A DNA stretch of 64,000 nt, from contig AP026538.1 in the NCBI GenBank assembly GCA_026075535.2, positions 1,488,001 to 1,552,000 of the forward strand, in the 5' to 3' direction. The notes beneath the pieces were generated by a model. That model had not been told where the DNA came from, did not search any database, and worked only from the letters and a program-made list of their open reading frames with translations. The first letter of the stretch is position 1. The number at the start of each line of letters is the position of its first letter. Shown one piece after another: positions 55,301 through 64,000 of the stretch. The DNA comes from Tricholoma matsutake. Lineage: Eukaryota > Basidiomycota > Agaricomycetes > Agaricales > Tricholomataceae. The translations under genes and the position numbers were made by a program.

Positions 55301-55645
55301 TGTGCATCACATGGCAGGCCTAAATGACTGTCAGCTAAATTTTTGTGAATAAAAATGGGATGGCATACCATTAATCAATGGATGGTAAGTAATTTTCTCT
55401 TTTGCAACTTTGTCAGGATTCAGAGCATGATTTTGATCTTCTGGATGCAGCTCCTGAGCGTCCTCATCGATATCGACCAGGATCTTATCATCATTCATGG
55501 GTGGCTGATGTGCTGGTAGATCTTGATTTGCCTGTGGCATGCGATGCATTTGGATATGGTTTTTAAGGTGCCCTTGATTTGTAAATTGACAAGTACATGA
55601 TTTGACTGGGCAAGGAATGTAGCAAACTTTAAAGGAATGGGGCAT
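52350..55645 (-). pseudogene. Plavaka-type transposase
   Basis: Start ATG at 55645. Near residue 10 a C2H2 finger (CTCQFTNQGHLKNHIQMH) precedes a Pro-rich segment; an intron at about 55370-55322 (GTATGC to ATTTAG, GCTGAC branch) leads to GLPCDAQGNFLPEGAPPPP, SGTHINDLLQIW, DNLDLGGAPWNCFTV and FEVWYCDPWIIMHNQLGN. A decayed middle (54900-54240) includes YIADYPEQ-like sequence. Then FGLxxLWDDYGI-like, IHELLSLDLLHQIIKGTF, FMEFCYLIHCNVI, HYTFLIQEFGAPNGLCSSI, ESKHIKAVKEPWQRSSHYEA and a C-terminal YVNKYIDHHAHEYAF at 52350. These are typical of the Plavaka clade in basidiomycetes. Many TGA/TAA stops; inactive. TIRs were not found. Confidence 0.85.
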
Positions 55646-56085
55646 GGTAGATATAGGTAAACTTGCTACTGGGTTTGTAATCAACCTGATTGTTGATGGA
55701 AGCAAATGAGGATGGATCAACCAAACCATCGAGCAAACACACCATCGATAACAGTCAACTACGATGTACCCTAGTAAAAATCCCCTCCCTCTGCCTTTCA
55801 TTCCTAGCTGACCTTCTACTTGCACAAAGAATAAAGATGCTCGCCCAGGTGTCATCGACAAGCTGTAATCTACCCTCCCCCACCTATTCTGGTCGGAGTC
55901 CAGTTATTCTGGTCAGAGTCCAGTTATTCCAATTGGAGTCCAGTTATTCCAGTTGGAGTCCAGTTATTCCGGTTATTCTGACCAGATTCTGGTTACTCCA
56001 GATGCTCAACTTAGAGTATATACCCTAATGGATAGTCAAATTTCAAGTCTTAAGTTGTCAAAGTGCTTACAAAATATATTTGTGC

Positions 56086-56175
56086 AGAGTAAGGATTGAA
56101 CTCAAGACATCTTGATTAGAGTGATCACATGACAAACCAAACATGTGTGCTTAACCAGTTGAGCCACAGGAGAAT
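56086..56175 (-). repeat. tRNA-like module, X3 left end
   Basis: Minus strand TGTGGCTCAACTGGTTAAGC (A box) and CTTGAGTTCAATCC (B box). Faces the left terminal repeat. Confidence 0.6.
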
Positions 56176-56525
56176 TATTAGATAGTAATATAATGTTTAT
56201 TCATGACACTCTAATTTTTTTAATTAACCACATCCCTCACATTGAATGCGAGGGAGTGGGGATGATTGTGATTACATAGATAAACAAAAGATCCTCCCTC
56301 TCACAAGATGCGAGAGGGAGTTTTATTTATATACATAAAAAGCTAACCCCTCGTGCCAAACGCAAGGGGGGAGGTAAAAACATGAAGAAAAAAATCCCTC
56401 CCCCACACAAAACGGGGGAGGGGGGGCACAATACTAATAAATAATTAAAAGTACAAAAAAAATCCCTCCCCACACAAAGTGTGGGGGAGGGGGAGGGGAC
56501 GTGACCCTGCTGTTGTCTGTCCTTC

Positions 56526-56905
56526 CACCCACGATCCACCCCATGAGCAGTTGCTCGTGAGGCTGGGGGTAGGTGGCTTGTTGTTGTTGTTGTTCCACCC
56601 ACAATCCACCCCACGAGCAGTTGCTCATGAGGCTGGGGGTGGGTGGTGCATTGTCATCTCCTATCCCTGCACCTGGGTGCCATTCCACCCACATTCCACC
56701 CCACAAGCAGTTGCTCGTGAGGCTGGGGGTGGGTGGCTTGTCATTGTTGTCGTTCCACCCGCGATCCACCCCATGAGCAGTTGCTCATGAGGCTGGGGGT
56801 GGGTGGTGTGTCATTGTTGTCTCCTGTCCCTGTGCCTGGGCATCATTCCACCCACGATCCACCCCACGAGCAGTTGCTCATGAGGCTGGGGGTGGGTGGC
56901 TTGTC
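56526..56905. repeat. Five 40-bp hairpin units of X3
   Basis: Each unit reads close to CCACCCCACGAGCAGTTGCT followed by CGTGAGGCTGGGGGTGGGTGG. GAGCA-gtt-TGCTC forms an inner hairpin and CCACCCC with GGGGTGGG an outer one. Units start near 56537, 56606, 56698, 56768 and 56860. Confidence 0.85.
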
Positions 56906-57202
56906 GTTGTTCATCGCTGTCGTTCCCTGTCTGGATTTCTGTTTTTTTTTTTTTTCTTTTTTTTTTGGGGGGGGGGGAGGGGGGGTTGGGGTGCGTCAGT
57001 GCAACATGGCATGAGTACAGAGGTTGGTGGGTGCTTACTAGGCAGGTACTTCCCTTCTGGGGTCTCCTGGCATCCCTCTGCACCCTCCTAGCCCATGTCG
57101 ACAGCCTCACATCCCATTCGAATGGGGAGGAGGGGATTGGGTGGGCGTGGGCGTGGGTTGCGTGTTTTTCGTCATGGCAGGTCGTCCCCAGTAGTATACA
57201 AC

Positions 57203-57302
57203 CTAAAAAGCAATAAATTACAATTAGTTGATTTATAAAAACAAAAAGAAATAAGAAAAAACTTATCTATGGCTCAAACGATGTTGCCATCATTTGGGCC
57301 CA
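57203..57302 (-). repeat. Palindrome-plus-intron module in X3, decayed
   Basis: Palindrome GGCTCAAACGATG..CATCATTTGGGCC at 57272-57300; minus-strand continuation is ATAAGT instead of GTAAGT, with CAACTAATTG and TTTTTAG at 57203. Like X1, the 5' splice site appears lost. Confidence 0.5.
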
Positions 57303-57568
57303 CATTCCGTCCAGTCAGCTCGTTTGAAGGTGGTGGTGATGGTGGCATTGGGTGTGGGAATGGTGGTGGTGGGTGCACATGCAGTGGTGGTGGTAGAGTG
57401 GAGAGGAGGAGGAGGCAGCATTGGCGACAGTGGTGGTGGTGGTTGTGAGCTGGCAGTCACGTGTCACATGTCATGCGTATGCATACTTATTAATTATTCT
57501 GTTAATGGCTGTGATTAACTACATACCTTGGTTGGGTAATAAAAGTATTAAATGTATGCCCAAGAATA

Positions 57569-57645
57569 ATTGCTTGGTAGCTCAGTGGTTAAGCGTGCTG
57601 TTATGTGTGCAGACCCAAGGTTGAGTGTTCAATTCTTGATGTGTG
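57569..57645 (+). repeat. tRNA-like module, X3 right end
   Basis: TGGTAGCTCAGTGGTTAAGC (A box) and GTGTTCAATTC (B box), identical in these boxes to 9491-9568. Faces the right terminal repeat. Confidence 0.6.
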
Positions 57646-59506
57646 TCAAACTTTTATTTGGGAAAGCACGTGCATTCCAGTTATTCTGGTTAGTCCGGTT
57701 ATTCCTGTTATTCCGGTTGTGATGAGTCTGGTCAGATTCTGGGGATTCTGGGTGTAAATTGGATCCTTATTCCAACCAGAATTGTGCTGCATAGGGAAAA
57801 CTACGTACAAAAAAAAAAATTCCACTGGATTCCAGAAATTATGGAGATTCTGGCCGGACAAACCGGAATTCATCCAGAATAGGTGGGGGAGTGTAAAGTA
57901 CTCTCGACAAGCCTAAACCATGCAGAACACCTGCTGAAATGCAAGCCATCTGGGATCACCAGGTATTTGATAAGCAGGAGAAAGAATGACACCAGGAGCA
58001 AGCCATAAAGAATGCTGCTGACATTGAAGACCAACAGCACCAGGAAGACCTTCAATGTACAGCCCAATTGAATGTTTGCAAGCCACAAGTTGCCAGTTTT
58101 CGACCAGTTCGAGCGACCCAAAGTGAAATCATCCTACCTGATGGCATGGAGTCTGATGATAGTGATAAGGATCAGTACCAACCAGAAGACCAAGAGAGCA
58201 GTGATGAAGATGAGGTTGAGAGCAAAGATGAGGTTGAGAGTGAGGATGAGGTTGAGAGTGAAAAGGAAGAAGTCGTGTCCAAGAAAGGTAAAAAGGCCAA
58301 ACCCGGATGCCACAAGATTGTGGCCATTCAAACCACTGTTCCCATCATGGGATCCAAATCTGCTGTTGAACACTCAAAACATCATGAGTGGAACCCAAGG
58401 TCAGTTCTATGGAATGTATGTATGTATTGTCTGCACAAATTTTTCCCCTGAAGCCGAAGCCCTCAGCCGCTAGCCAAGAAACCTAAAAAGTTGAACCAGC
58501 CACCTTCAGGCCTTTGTTCTGGCTGGGACTCTGCTATCAAAGTGAAATCGGTTGCACCAGCAAATAAATCAAACAAGGAAGATGATGATTCACTGGTACA
58601 CTATGGAGGCATGGTTGGCGATGATGAAGATGATGAGGTGGAGCGGTCAGTTGTTGTGAAGGACAATGGGTTAAAATGGGGTCCAAGCCATTATGTGCAT
58701 ACTTCTCTGGCCCATGTAAGGAACAATAAGCTCAGAAGAAATAAATTCAGTCATCATCCCTAAAGATAGAAGTGGTGTCGTCCACCCCTCGCACACAACG
58801 TGAAGCCCGTGGTGGAAGCAGAAAAAAGTGGAAGCTCAAACACCTTCCAAAGGGGACATCAGAGGTATTTACCAACCAGCTAGTTCCTCTTGCGAATAGT
58901 CTTGCAGGATCTCTTTCTCCCTGAGAGGGCCTTTCAAGGGAACAAGTCCAGGAGCTCGTAGACAAGATTTATAGGTCTGTGCAGTACACTGTTCAGGATG
59001 CCCCTATCGACCCATGGGGTCCACTCGTGAGTCATACATTTGTTGAATGTCTTGGTTCATGCTAATGTGACATCTAAACACTCAGATTAGTTGTCACTTG
59101 AATAACTGGCACAATGGGTTTGGTGCCAAGGCTGCCAAAGGACTGAAAAGGTACATCCAGGTCAATGAGGCAGAATTTTTCAACAATCGCCAGACTATTG
59201 TCGACTGGGTAGAATTTTGCCTTACACCTTATGGAAATCCGCCAACTTATCCTTTTCTTTGGAAGGAGTGGAATATCAATGACGACACTGGAAAGGTTAT
59301 GAAAAGGTATGCACAAGCTATCATATATGACCATGTGTGCTAAATAACACATAGGGATGACTCCAAAATCTATTGATTTTATACATGCTGGCACTGGCCC
59401 ACTTTTCAGAATGGGAGGACATACCCGACCCAGAGCACCTCAGCGAGAATGAGAAACCATATGGAGCATTCATCCTTGCTCTTCAAGCGGTACATCACCG
59501 CTCATT

Positions 59507-59730
59507 TCTTAATATCACACACTGCACCCGCACCCACAAACACCGCACCTGTTGTAACACCGCAACTGCGGTGACAGGTTTTTACCACAGTCTGTCATGA
59601 AACACTGCAGGTGTGACACTGTGTATATGTACCATGGTTTCAACTGTCATATTTGATGTGCTAAATTATGATACATAGAGCATTTGCATTGTATAACCCA
59701 TGAACTTGACTACACCCTGTATACAATACC
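59507..59730. other. Non-coding gap
   Basis: Holds CACCGCACC-type words near 59530-59560 and A/T-rich sequence. Nothing assignable. Confidence 0.3.
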
Positions 59731-60002
59731 TAAGCTTACAGACAATATATTTTTTTGCATTTGAACAATGCGAGAATAACACAATTTTTTTATTGAGCTA
59801 ACTAAACTCCTCACACAATGCGAGGGAGGGGTCACGAAAATGATAGAAACAAAAAACTCCCTTGTGTAAGCTTACAGACAATATTTTTTTTTTGCATTTG
59901 AACAATGCAAGAATAACACAATTTTTTTATTGAGCTAACTAACCTCCTCGCACAACGCGAGGGAGGGGTCACAAAAATGATAGAAACAAAAAAAACTCCC
60001 TC
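59731..60002 (+). repeat. 136-bp direct duplication with GC hairpin
   Basis: TAAGCTTACAGACAATAT starts at 59731 and again at 59867; each unit ends in a hairpin CCTCGCACAACGCGAGGGAGG. This is the left part of an X-type block, duplicated. Confidence 0.8.
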
Positions 60003-60945
60003 GCATTCTTTCCCTCCCCATTTCCTCCTGCAAGCAGTGGTCATTTGTGTGTTCCCTCTCTGGTTCATTCCCCCCTTTGCTCCCGCTTCCCATCTGTTAG
60101 CACCCCCCCATCCACCCCACGAGCAGTTGCTTGCAGCAGTGGTGGTGGTGTCCTGGTGGCTGGCCCTTCCCTCATCATTGCTCCTTGCTTCTGCCCTGCA
60201 AGCAGATGCTTGCAGTGGCGATTTGTCGTTGCTGGTAGGCGGGTTGGCAGGTGTGGTGCATTGGTTGGGTAGTCGTGTCGTTGTTTGGGCCTGTGACGTA
60301 ACATGTGGGGGCAGTGCAGCTGGGCGTTGCATTGTTGCATCATTTGTCATTGCATCGTTTGCCATTGCATCATTGTATGTGAGTTAAAACCTGTAAATGA
60401 TGAAAATAAAGTCAGTTGAATAAAGAAAACAAAAGAAAACCATACCTGGGGCCCAAACAATGTTAATCATTGTTTGGGCCCTGTTTTGTTCGCTTGGTGT
60501 CGTTTTGCCATGTGGGCAGGTAGTTTAGAACCTAATAAACAGTTAGTTATGAAAATAAGAAAGTAACTTATGGTCGATCCTCAGTCATTTCCTAGTATGC
60601 ACAAACCTTCCACCCTACGAGCCAGTCGCTTGCAACAGTGGTTCAGGGTGCTGTGGTGGTGTCGTTCTCCATTCCATTATCCCTTGTTGTCAGCTGGTAG
60701 CACCCACAATCTACCCGTTGGTGGGTTTGGGTGTGTTGGTTGAGTAGTGGTGTCGTTGTAGTTAAAACCTGTAAATAATGAGAATAAATTTAGTTGAATA
60801 AAAACTAGATATGAACAAAGAAAGAAAAACTTACCTGGACCCCAAACAACGATAACCATTGTTTGGGCCCATTTCATTCGCTTTGCTGGTGTAGTAGTCC
60901 TAAAAAAAAGTGAGCTGTGAAATAAGAAAGTAAAGAAAACTTACA
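60003..60945 (-). repeat. X-type block with palindrome-plus-intron modules
   Basis: CCACCCCACGAGCAGTTGCT unit at 60111, then two clear modules: palindrome GGGCCCAAACAATG..CATTGTTTGGGCCC (60448-60481) with minus-strand intron-like 60445-60391 (GTATGG to TTTACAG), and palindrome at 60839-60870 with intron-like 60834-60769 (GTAAGT to TTTACAG). A third fragment is near 60531-60575. No TIR or tRNA-like module, so partial. Confidence 0.6.
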
Positions 60946-61028
60946 AATGACAATTTCTTCATCGTTTGTGACAAAACATGGCTTGTCAATCAATGTCCAG
61001 CATCTGAGTAGTATCTAACCATCCATGT

Positions 61029-61091
61029 TTTCTCATTTTCTCCACCTCAGCTGCAAGTGACACTTGCAGCTGAGGTGGAGAAAATGAGAAA
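61029..61091. repeat. Perfect palindrome, 31-bp arms, 1-nt loop
   Basis: The arm TTTCTCATTTTCTCCACC..GCAAGTG is followed by a single A and then its exact complement; I checked all 31 pairs. It has no visible relation to neighbouring repeats. Confidence 0.95.
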
Positions 61092-61985
61092 GTGACCCTG
61101 GTTCACGAAATGACCCCCTTGGAGGTCCTAGGCCCATGATCATGCCCTTGCAATCCGACATCAACAATATCCTAGGCATGCCATGTAAACCTGACAAGGT
61201 CATGCACATATTTGAGAAGAGGTGCATATTTTATTTTTCTGTTTGTTTGGAAGCATGAAGTGCTCACATTAGTCTACAGACCTCCTACCTACATGAACGC
61301 CTGATCGCCATCACCAGCTTCCCACATCCTGAGCCCAATCGTCAAAATGGGGGTCTCATGTGCAACAACGAGGAAGTGTGTAGATGCAACAAAGGAGTGA
61401 GATTGAATGATTGCAGTGGGATGGAAGCAAGAGCGTGTCATACACCAAGAGTGTTTATTTATATCTCAGATGTCATAGTTATCTATCATTTACACAGTGC
61501 TTGAATAAGATCAATTTTCATGCATCTGCAGTATGATAAACACGATTAAAAGACTTGTAAAGATATCATGTAAAGCCAAAGATTGTCTTCACAAAGATCT
61601 GTGTTCATCTTTGAAAGATTCTCGCAAAGATGATTGGGTCTCTGAAAGAATTTGTACCTGTCTCCCAAAAGATGTGAGGTCTTAATGTCTTTGAGATCTT
61701 TAGGTCTTTCCAAAGACCCCAAAGATGTCCAAAGACAACCCTCATGTTTTCCTGATGGGTCCACCATGCAAATTGTTGTGATGAACTCTGATAAGTTAAA
61801 GTGAGGGCAAAGTGAGGGGTAGCTTATAAAGGATGATGGCTCGAGCCATGAGAGAGGCCCAACAACAATTAGTGAGGAGGTGGAAGGTAGAATAAAGTGC
61901 AGTCATAGTGGGGGCACCAAATTCCCATGACCGATGGTGGCACAACAGACAGAACAAGGTTTTAACACAGGTAAAATGATCAGCT
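61092..61985. other. Probable gypsy C leader or LTR
   Basis: Contains CAAAGATGTCCAAAGAC-type words at 61560-61760 like other LTRs here and precedes gag. TG..CA ends and a primer-binding site were not identified. No ORF is convincing. Confidence 0.35.
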
Positions 61986-61989
61986 GAAT

Positions 61990-62350
61990 CTAGGATTATG
62001 TTTGCTCTCTCATACATTCAAGGGGGGGAAACTCAGTTCTGGAGAAACGAGGCTATTAATCAAATTGCCATGGGAAATAAACCATTTGCAAGCTTCAAGG
62101 AATTTCTGGAGAGATTGGAGGCACAGTTTGGGGACCCTAATCCAAAGGTGACAGCTAATGCCAAATTAAAAACCATGTGCCAAGGTTCCTTAATGGCGGA
62201 TGAATTTATTTTGCAGTTCAAAGCAGAAGCTTCACAGATGGATATGGGAGAAGCAGTGTTGGTAGAATTTTTGAAAGCAGGATTAAATCCCTCTTTATTC
62301 AAGTCTATCTGCAGACTACCTTCTATGCCAGAGAAGTTGGATGAGTGGTA
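61990..62350 (+). pseudogene. Gypsy C gag, first part
   Basis: Encodes MFALSYIQGGETQFWRNEAI, FKEFLERLEAQFGDPN, LKTMCQGSLMADEFILQF and EFLKAGLNPSLFKSI, the retrotransposon gag (capsid) domain. The frame before 61998 is broken. It is cut at 62350 by a Tc1-like element and resumes in frame at 63358 (DEW then YNWAMHLDQQYQ). Confidence 0.85.
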
Positions 62351-63357
62351 AGGTAGACAAAACACATACTCAACCAATGTCAGGTGATGTGACATGACCG
62401 TGACTGGCAGGATAGCAGAATGTGATCTAATTGGAACATGATAATGATCGGATACACTGGTCTTGATATGAAGTAGCAATTATATAGTTTCTATGTAATA
62501 TACACTATGTACTGTGGATTATAAGACTGTGACTATGTTCTAAGGACCGAATTATAAGGAGTTTATTAATTAGTTCATCTTTGCTTTTGTAAGATCATTC
62601 ATGAGAGTGTCAGGATGTCGTATGCTCAGGCTCATCTTGTGCAGTCTCAACATTCCTCCAAGAACTATCCAATGCTTCATTATCAGGGCTGGCCTGACTA
62701 TGAATGCTGCAGACCACTTCCATCTCTATGTCATCATTGTGCTGACCCAGTTCATGTGTAGTAGGCTTATCAGGTGCTGGCTGACTGTCCAAACCAAGTG
62801 TGGTTGTACTTGCATTATCCTGAGCCTCAGCTTCATTCTCTACAGCCTTCCCAAACAATGAGCCTGTGATACTACTTATTATTGAGGCTGCTCTTCCTTT
62901 TGGTGAACTCTGTTCCTGGAGGTTTACCTGTCAACATGTCAGACAGTAGTTTGTTATTGCAATCATTCTGCACATGCATTTTCTTTGGCTTCATCATGGT
63001 CACAGGATTTCTTTGCCTTTGTCTTGCCGGGCCAACTTTCTAAGTTGAGAATATGAGTGTGCTTGCGCTTGGTCTGGCCAGCCATTAATTCATTTTCGAT
63101 GCAACACGATGTGTTTACTACATGTCACATGCCTTTGATAATATTATACCAGAAGAGTGAAGATTGCAAGATGCCAATTCCTCACAACACATTATCAAAA
63201 ATCAGTCCACACCAATAATTCCTAAAACAAATATTTTGGTGGGAACAGATTTCTATGTAGATATCTAGTTCCTGGGACATCTTGATTTTTGTGGTTTTTG
63301 TCACACTTTATCATGATTCATCATGTGACAGTAGATGGCAATGTGTTTCATCTACCT
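62351..63357. mobile_element. Tc1/mariner-like element in gypsy C gag
   Basis: Ends AGGTAGACAAAACACAT and, reverse complemented, AGGTAGATGAAACACAT, bordered by TA (62349-62350 and 63358-63359). Excision restores the gag frame. It holds a minus-strand ORF from about 63083 (MAGQTKRKHTHILNLESWPG) and an acidic ORF at 62610-62858, neither recognisable as a DDE transposase. 1007 bp. Confidence 0.75.
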
Positions 63358-64000
63358 TATAATTGGGCGATGCACCTTGATCAGCAATATCAGCAGGAAC
63401 AGGCAGAATCAAAGTTGATGTACAGAAGTAGTAAATTTGGAAAGATGTCAGGAGGAAAGTCTGAGAAAGGAAAGGTGACTCAGGTGCAAGCTCTGAGGGC
63501 ACAGCCACTGGCCATGGCAGTGACACCTATAGTTACAGAGTCAGCAGCACCAGCAGACACAATGGAGGTTGATCAAGTGGGGACACAAGCCCCACTTAAA
63601 TGTTTTTACTGTGGGCAGTTAGGACACATTGCTAGGAATTGTAGGCAGAAAAGAAAGATTAGGGAAGCTACAATTGAGGAAGTGAAGCCAGAGGAAGGCA
63701 GGCAGAAGAATTTTGTGGAAGAGTCCCAGTGAAGGTTTCCCCATTGGTGACCCAGAATCATTACAATGTATTAGTATCTGAGGAAACCCAGAGCAAATCA
63801 GAAAAGGAAATTGAGGAGGAGTACAACTGTTGTGGAGCACATGACAAAGAAAATTGTCAAGTGTCATTTCCAAAAACCCCTAAATTCTTTATTTGCTTTG
63901 CACAAATAGAACCCAAAAATCACCTTGACTGTGGGATTGAAGAGAGTGGACATGCATGCAGCGATTGATGTGGAAGTGTTGTTTGATAGTGGTGCTACAG
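63358..64000 (+). pseudogene. Gypsy C gag end and protease start
   Basis: After the insertion, gag continues to the zinc knuckle CFYCGQLGHIARNC (CX2CX4HX4C, about 63599-63640) and a basic/acidic tail ending at 63732. A spacer with a CCGAHDKENC segment follows. At the very end of the window, in another frame, IDVEVLFDSGAT carries the retropepsin DSG active site, so pol continues beyond 64000. Confidence 0.85.

Larger units (their letters stand above)
55864..57903. mobile_element. X3: complete composite TIR element
   Basis: Left end TGTAATCTACCCTCCCCCAC; right end, reverse complemented, GAGTACTTTACACTCCCCCA; both continue as CTATTC. The flanking nonamer TCGACAAGC is perfect (55855-55863 and 57904-57912). 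Contents mirror X2: CCAGTTATT repeats, minus-strand tRNA-like module, five GC hairpins (56229-56490), five CCACCCCACGAGCAGTTGCT units (56526-56900), poly-T plus G run (56940-56990), palindrome, (GGT)n, plus-strand tRNA-like module and CCGGTTATT repeats. 2040 bp, no transposase. Confidence 0.8.
55822..59506 (+). pseudogene. Multi-exon gene of unknown function, split by X3
   Basis: The frame ARPGVIDK before 55863 continues after X3 as KPKPCRTPAEMQAIWDHQ, so X3 sits in an exon. Then follow an acidic tandem segment (about 58190-58275, DEVES repeats), a serine/lysine-rich part, exon 58446-58720, KKWKLKHLPKGTSEVF (about 58825), a GT-AG intron around 59030-59086, and NNWHNGFGAKAAKGL, FLWKEWNINDDTGKVMKR and PYGAFILALQAV. 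I have a family-level impression that proteins of this layout are common, uncharacterised and transposon-associated in agarics. In-frame TGA codons occur near 57985 and 58922. It is divergent from the Plavaka gene and may belong to the same element. Confidence 0.55.

Overview
The window reads as a transposon-dense, heterochromatin-like stretch of a fungal genome, most likely a mushroom-forming basidiomycete (Agaricomycetes). The evidence is protein-level: a Helitron with the fungal N-terminal/REP/PIF1 architecture, a Plavaka-type transposase, chromodomain Ty3/gypsy pol, two non-LTR lineages, short GT-AG introns with CTAAC/CTGAC branch points, and host-like fragments of RFC1 and a CadD-type transporter. 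No prokaryotic gene organisation, rRNA, CRISPR array or convincing functional tRNA gene is visible. Species was not determined. Almost every coding remnant carries transitions, especially CGA to TGA stops, so nearly everything here is a pseudogene.

Layout. 1-6447: end of a foldback repeat, a small zinc-motif ORF, and a minus-strand Helitron (REP, helicase, C-terminal cysteine-protease-like part). 6448-10801: a composite repeat called X1 here (TIRs, hairpin arrays, tRNA-like modules), carrying two hAT-type insertions and a foldback element, followed by the Helitron N-terminus in the opposite orientation; an inversion explains this. 10801-12972: complex tandem repeat with a solo LTR. 12973-34990: one chromodomain gypsy element (A) broken by a deep nest: a hAT-like element (13822-29238) contains a Tc1-like MITE and a LINE, the LINE contains a complete 10.3-kb gypsy element (B), and B contains a MITE remnant; element X2 and two hAT MITEs hit the rest of A. 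34991-38771: hAT-like copy, unassigned ORF remnants, a 160-bp satellite. 38772-42029: a hAT-like element with nested insertions. 43129-46065: a second LINE with a hAT MITE. 46549-49170: RFC1 and CadD gene remnants. 49472-52149: hAT-like element with X-type repeats and a solo LTR. 52350-55645: Plavaka transposase pseudogene. 55822-59506: a divergent multi-exon gene of unknown function interrupted by X3. 59731-60945: further X-type repeats. 61029-61091: perfect palindrome. 61990-64000: gag and start of protease of a third gypsy element (C), running off the right edge.

How it fits together: insertion order can be read from target-site duplications found by eye: 8 bp for hAT-like elements, 9 bp for X, 4 bp for the LTR family, TA for Tc1-like, 10 bp for the LINE. 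Several duplications differ between their two copies only by CG to TG or CA, consistent with CpG methylation followed by deamination. The most unusual items are the X family with its outward tRNA-like modules and recurring palindrome-plus-intron module, and a spliced antisense gene with a Zn2Cys6-like cluster inside gypsy B. Names such as X, hAT-C and LTR-A are labels invented for this report.
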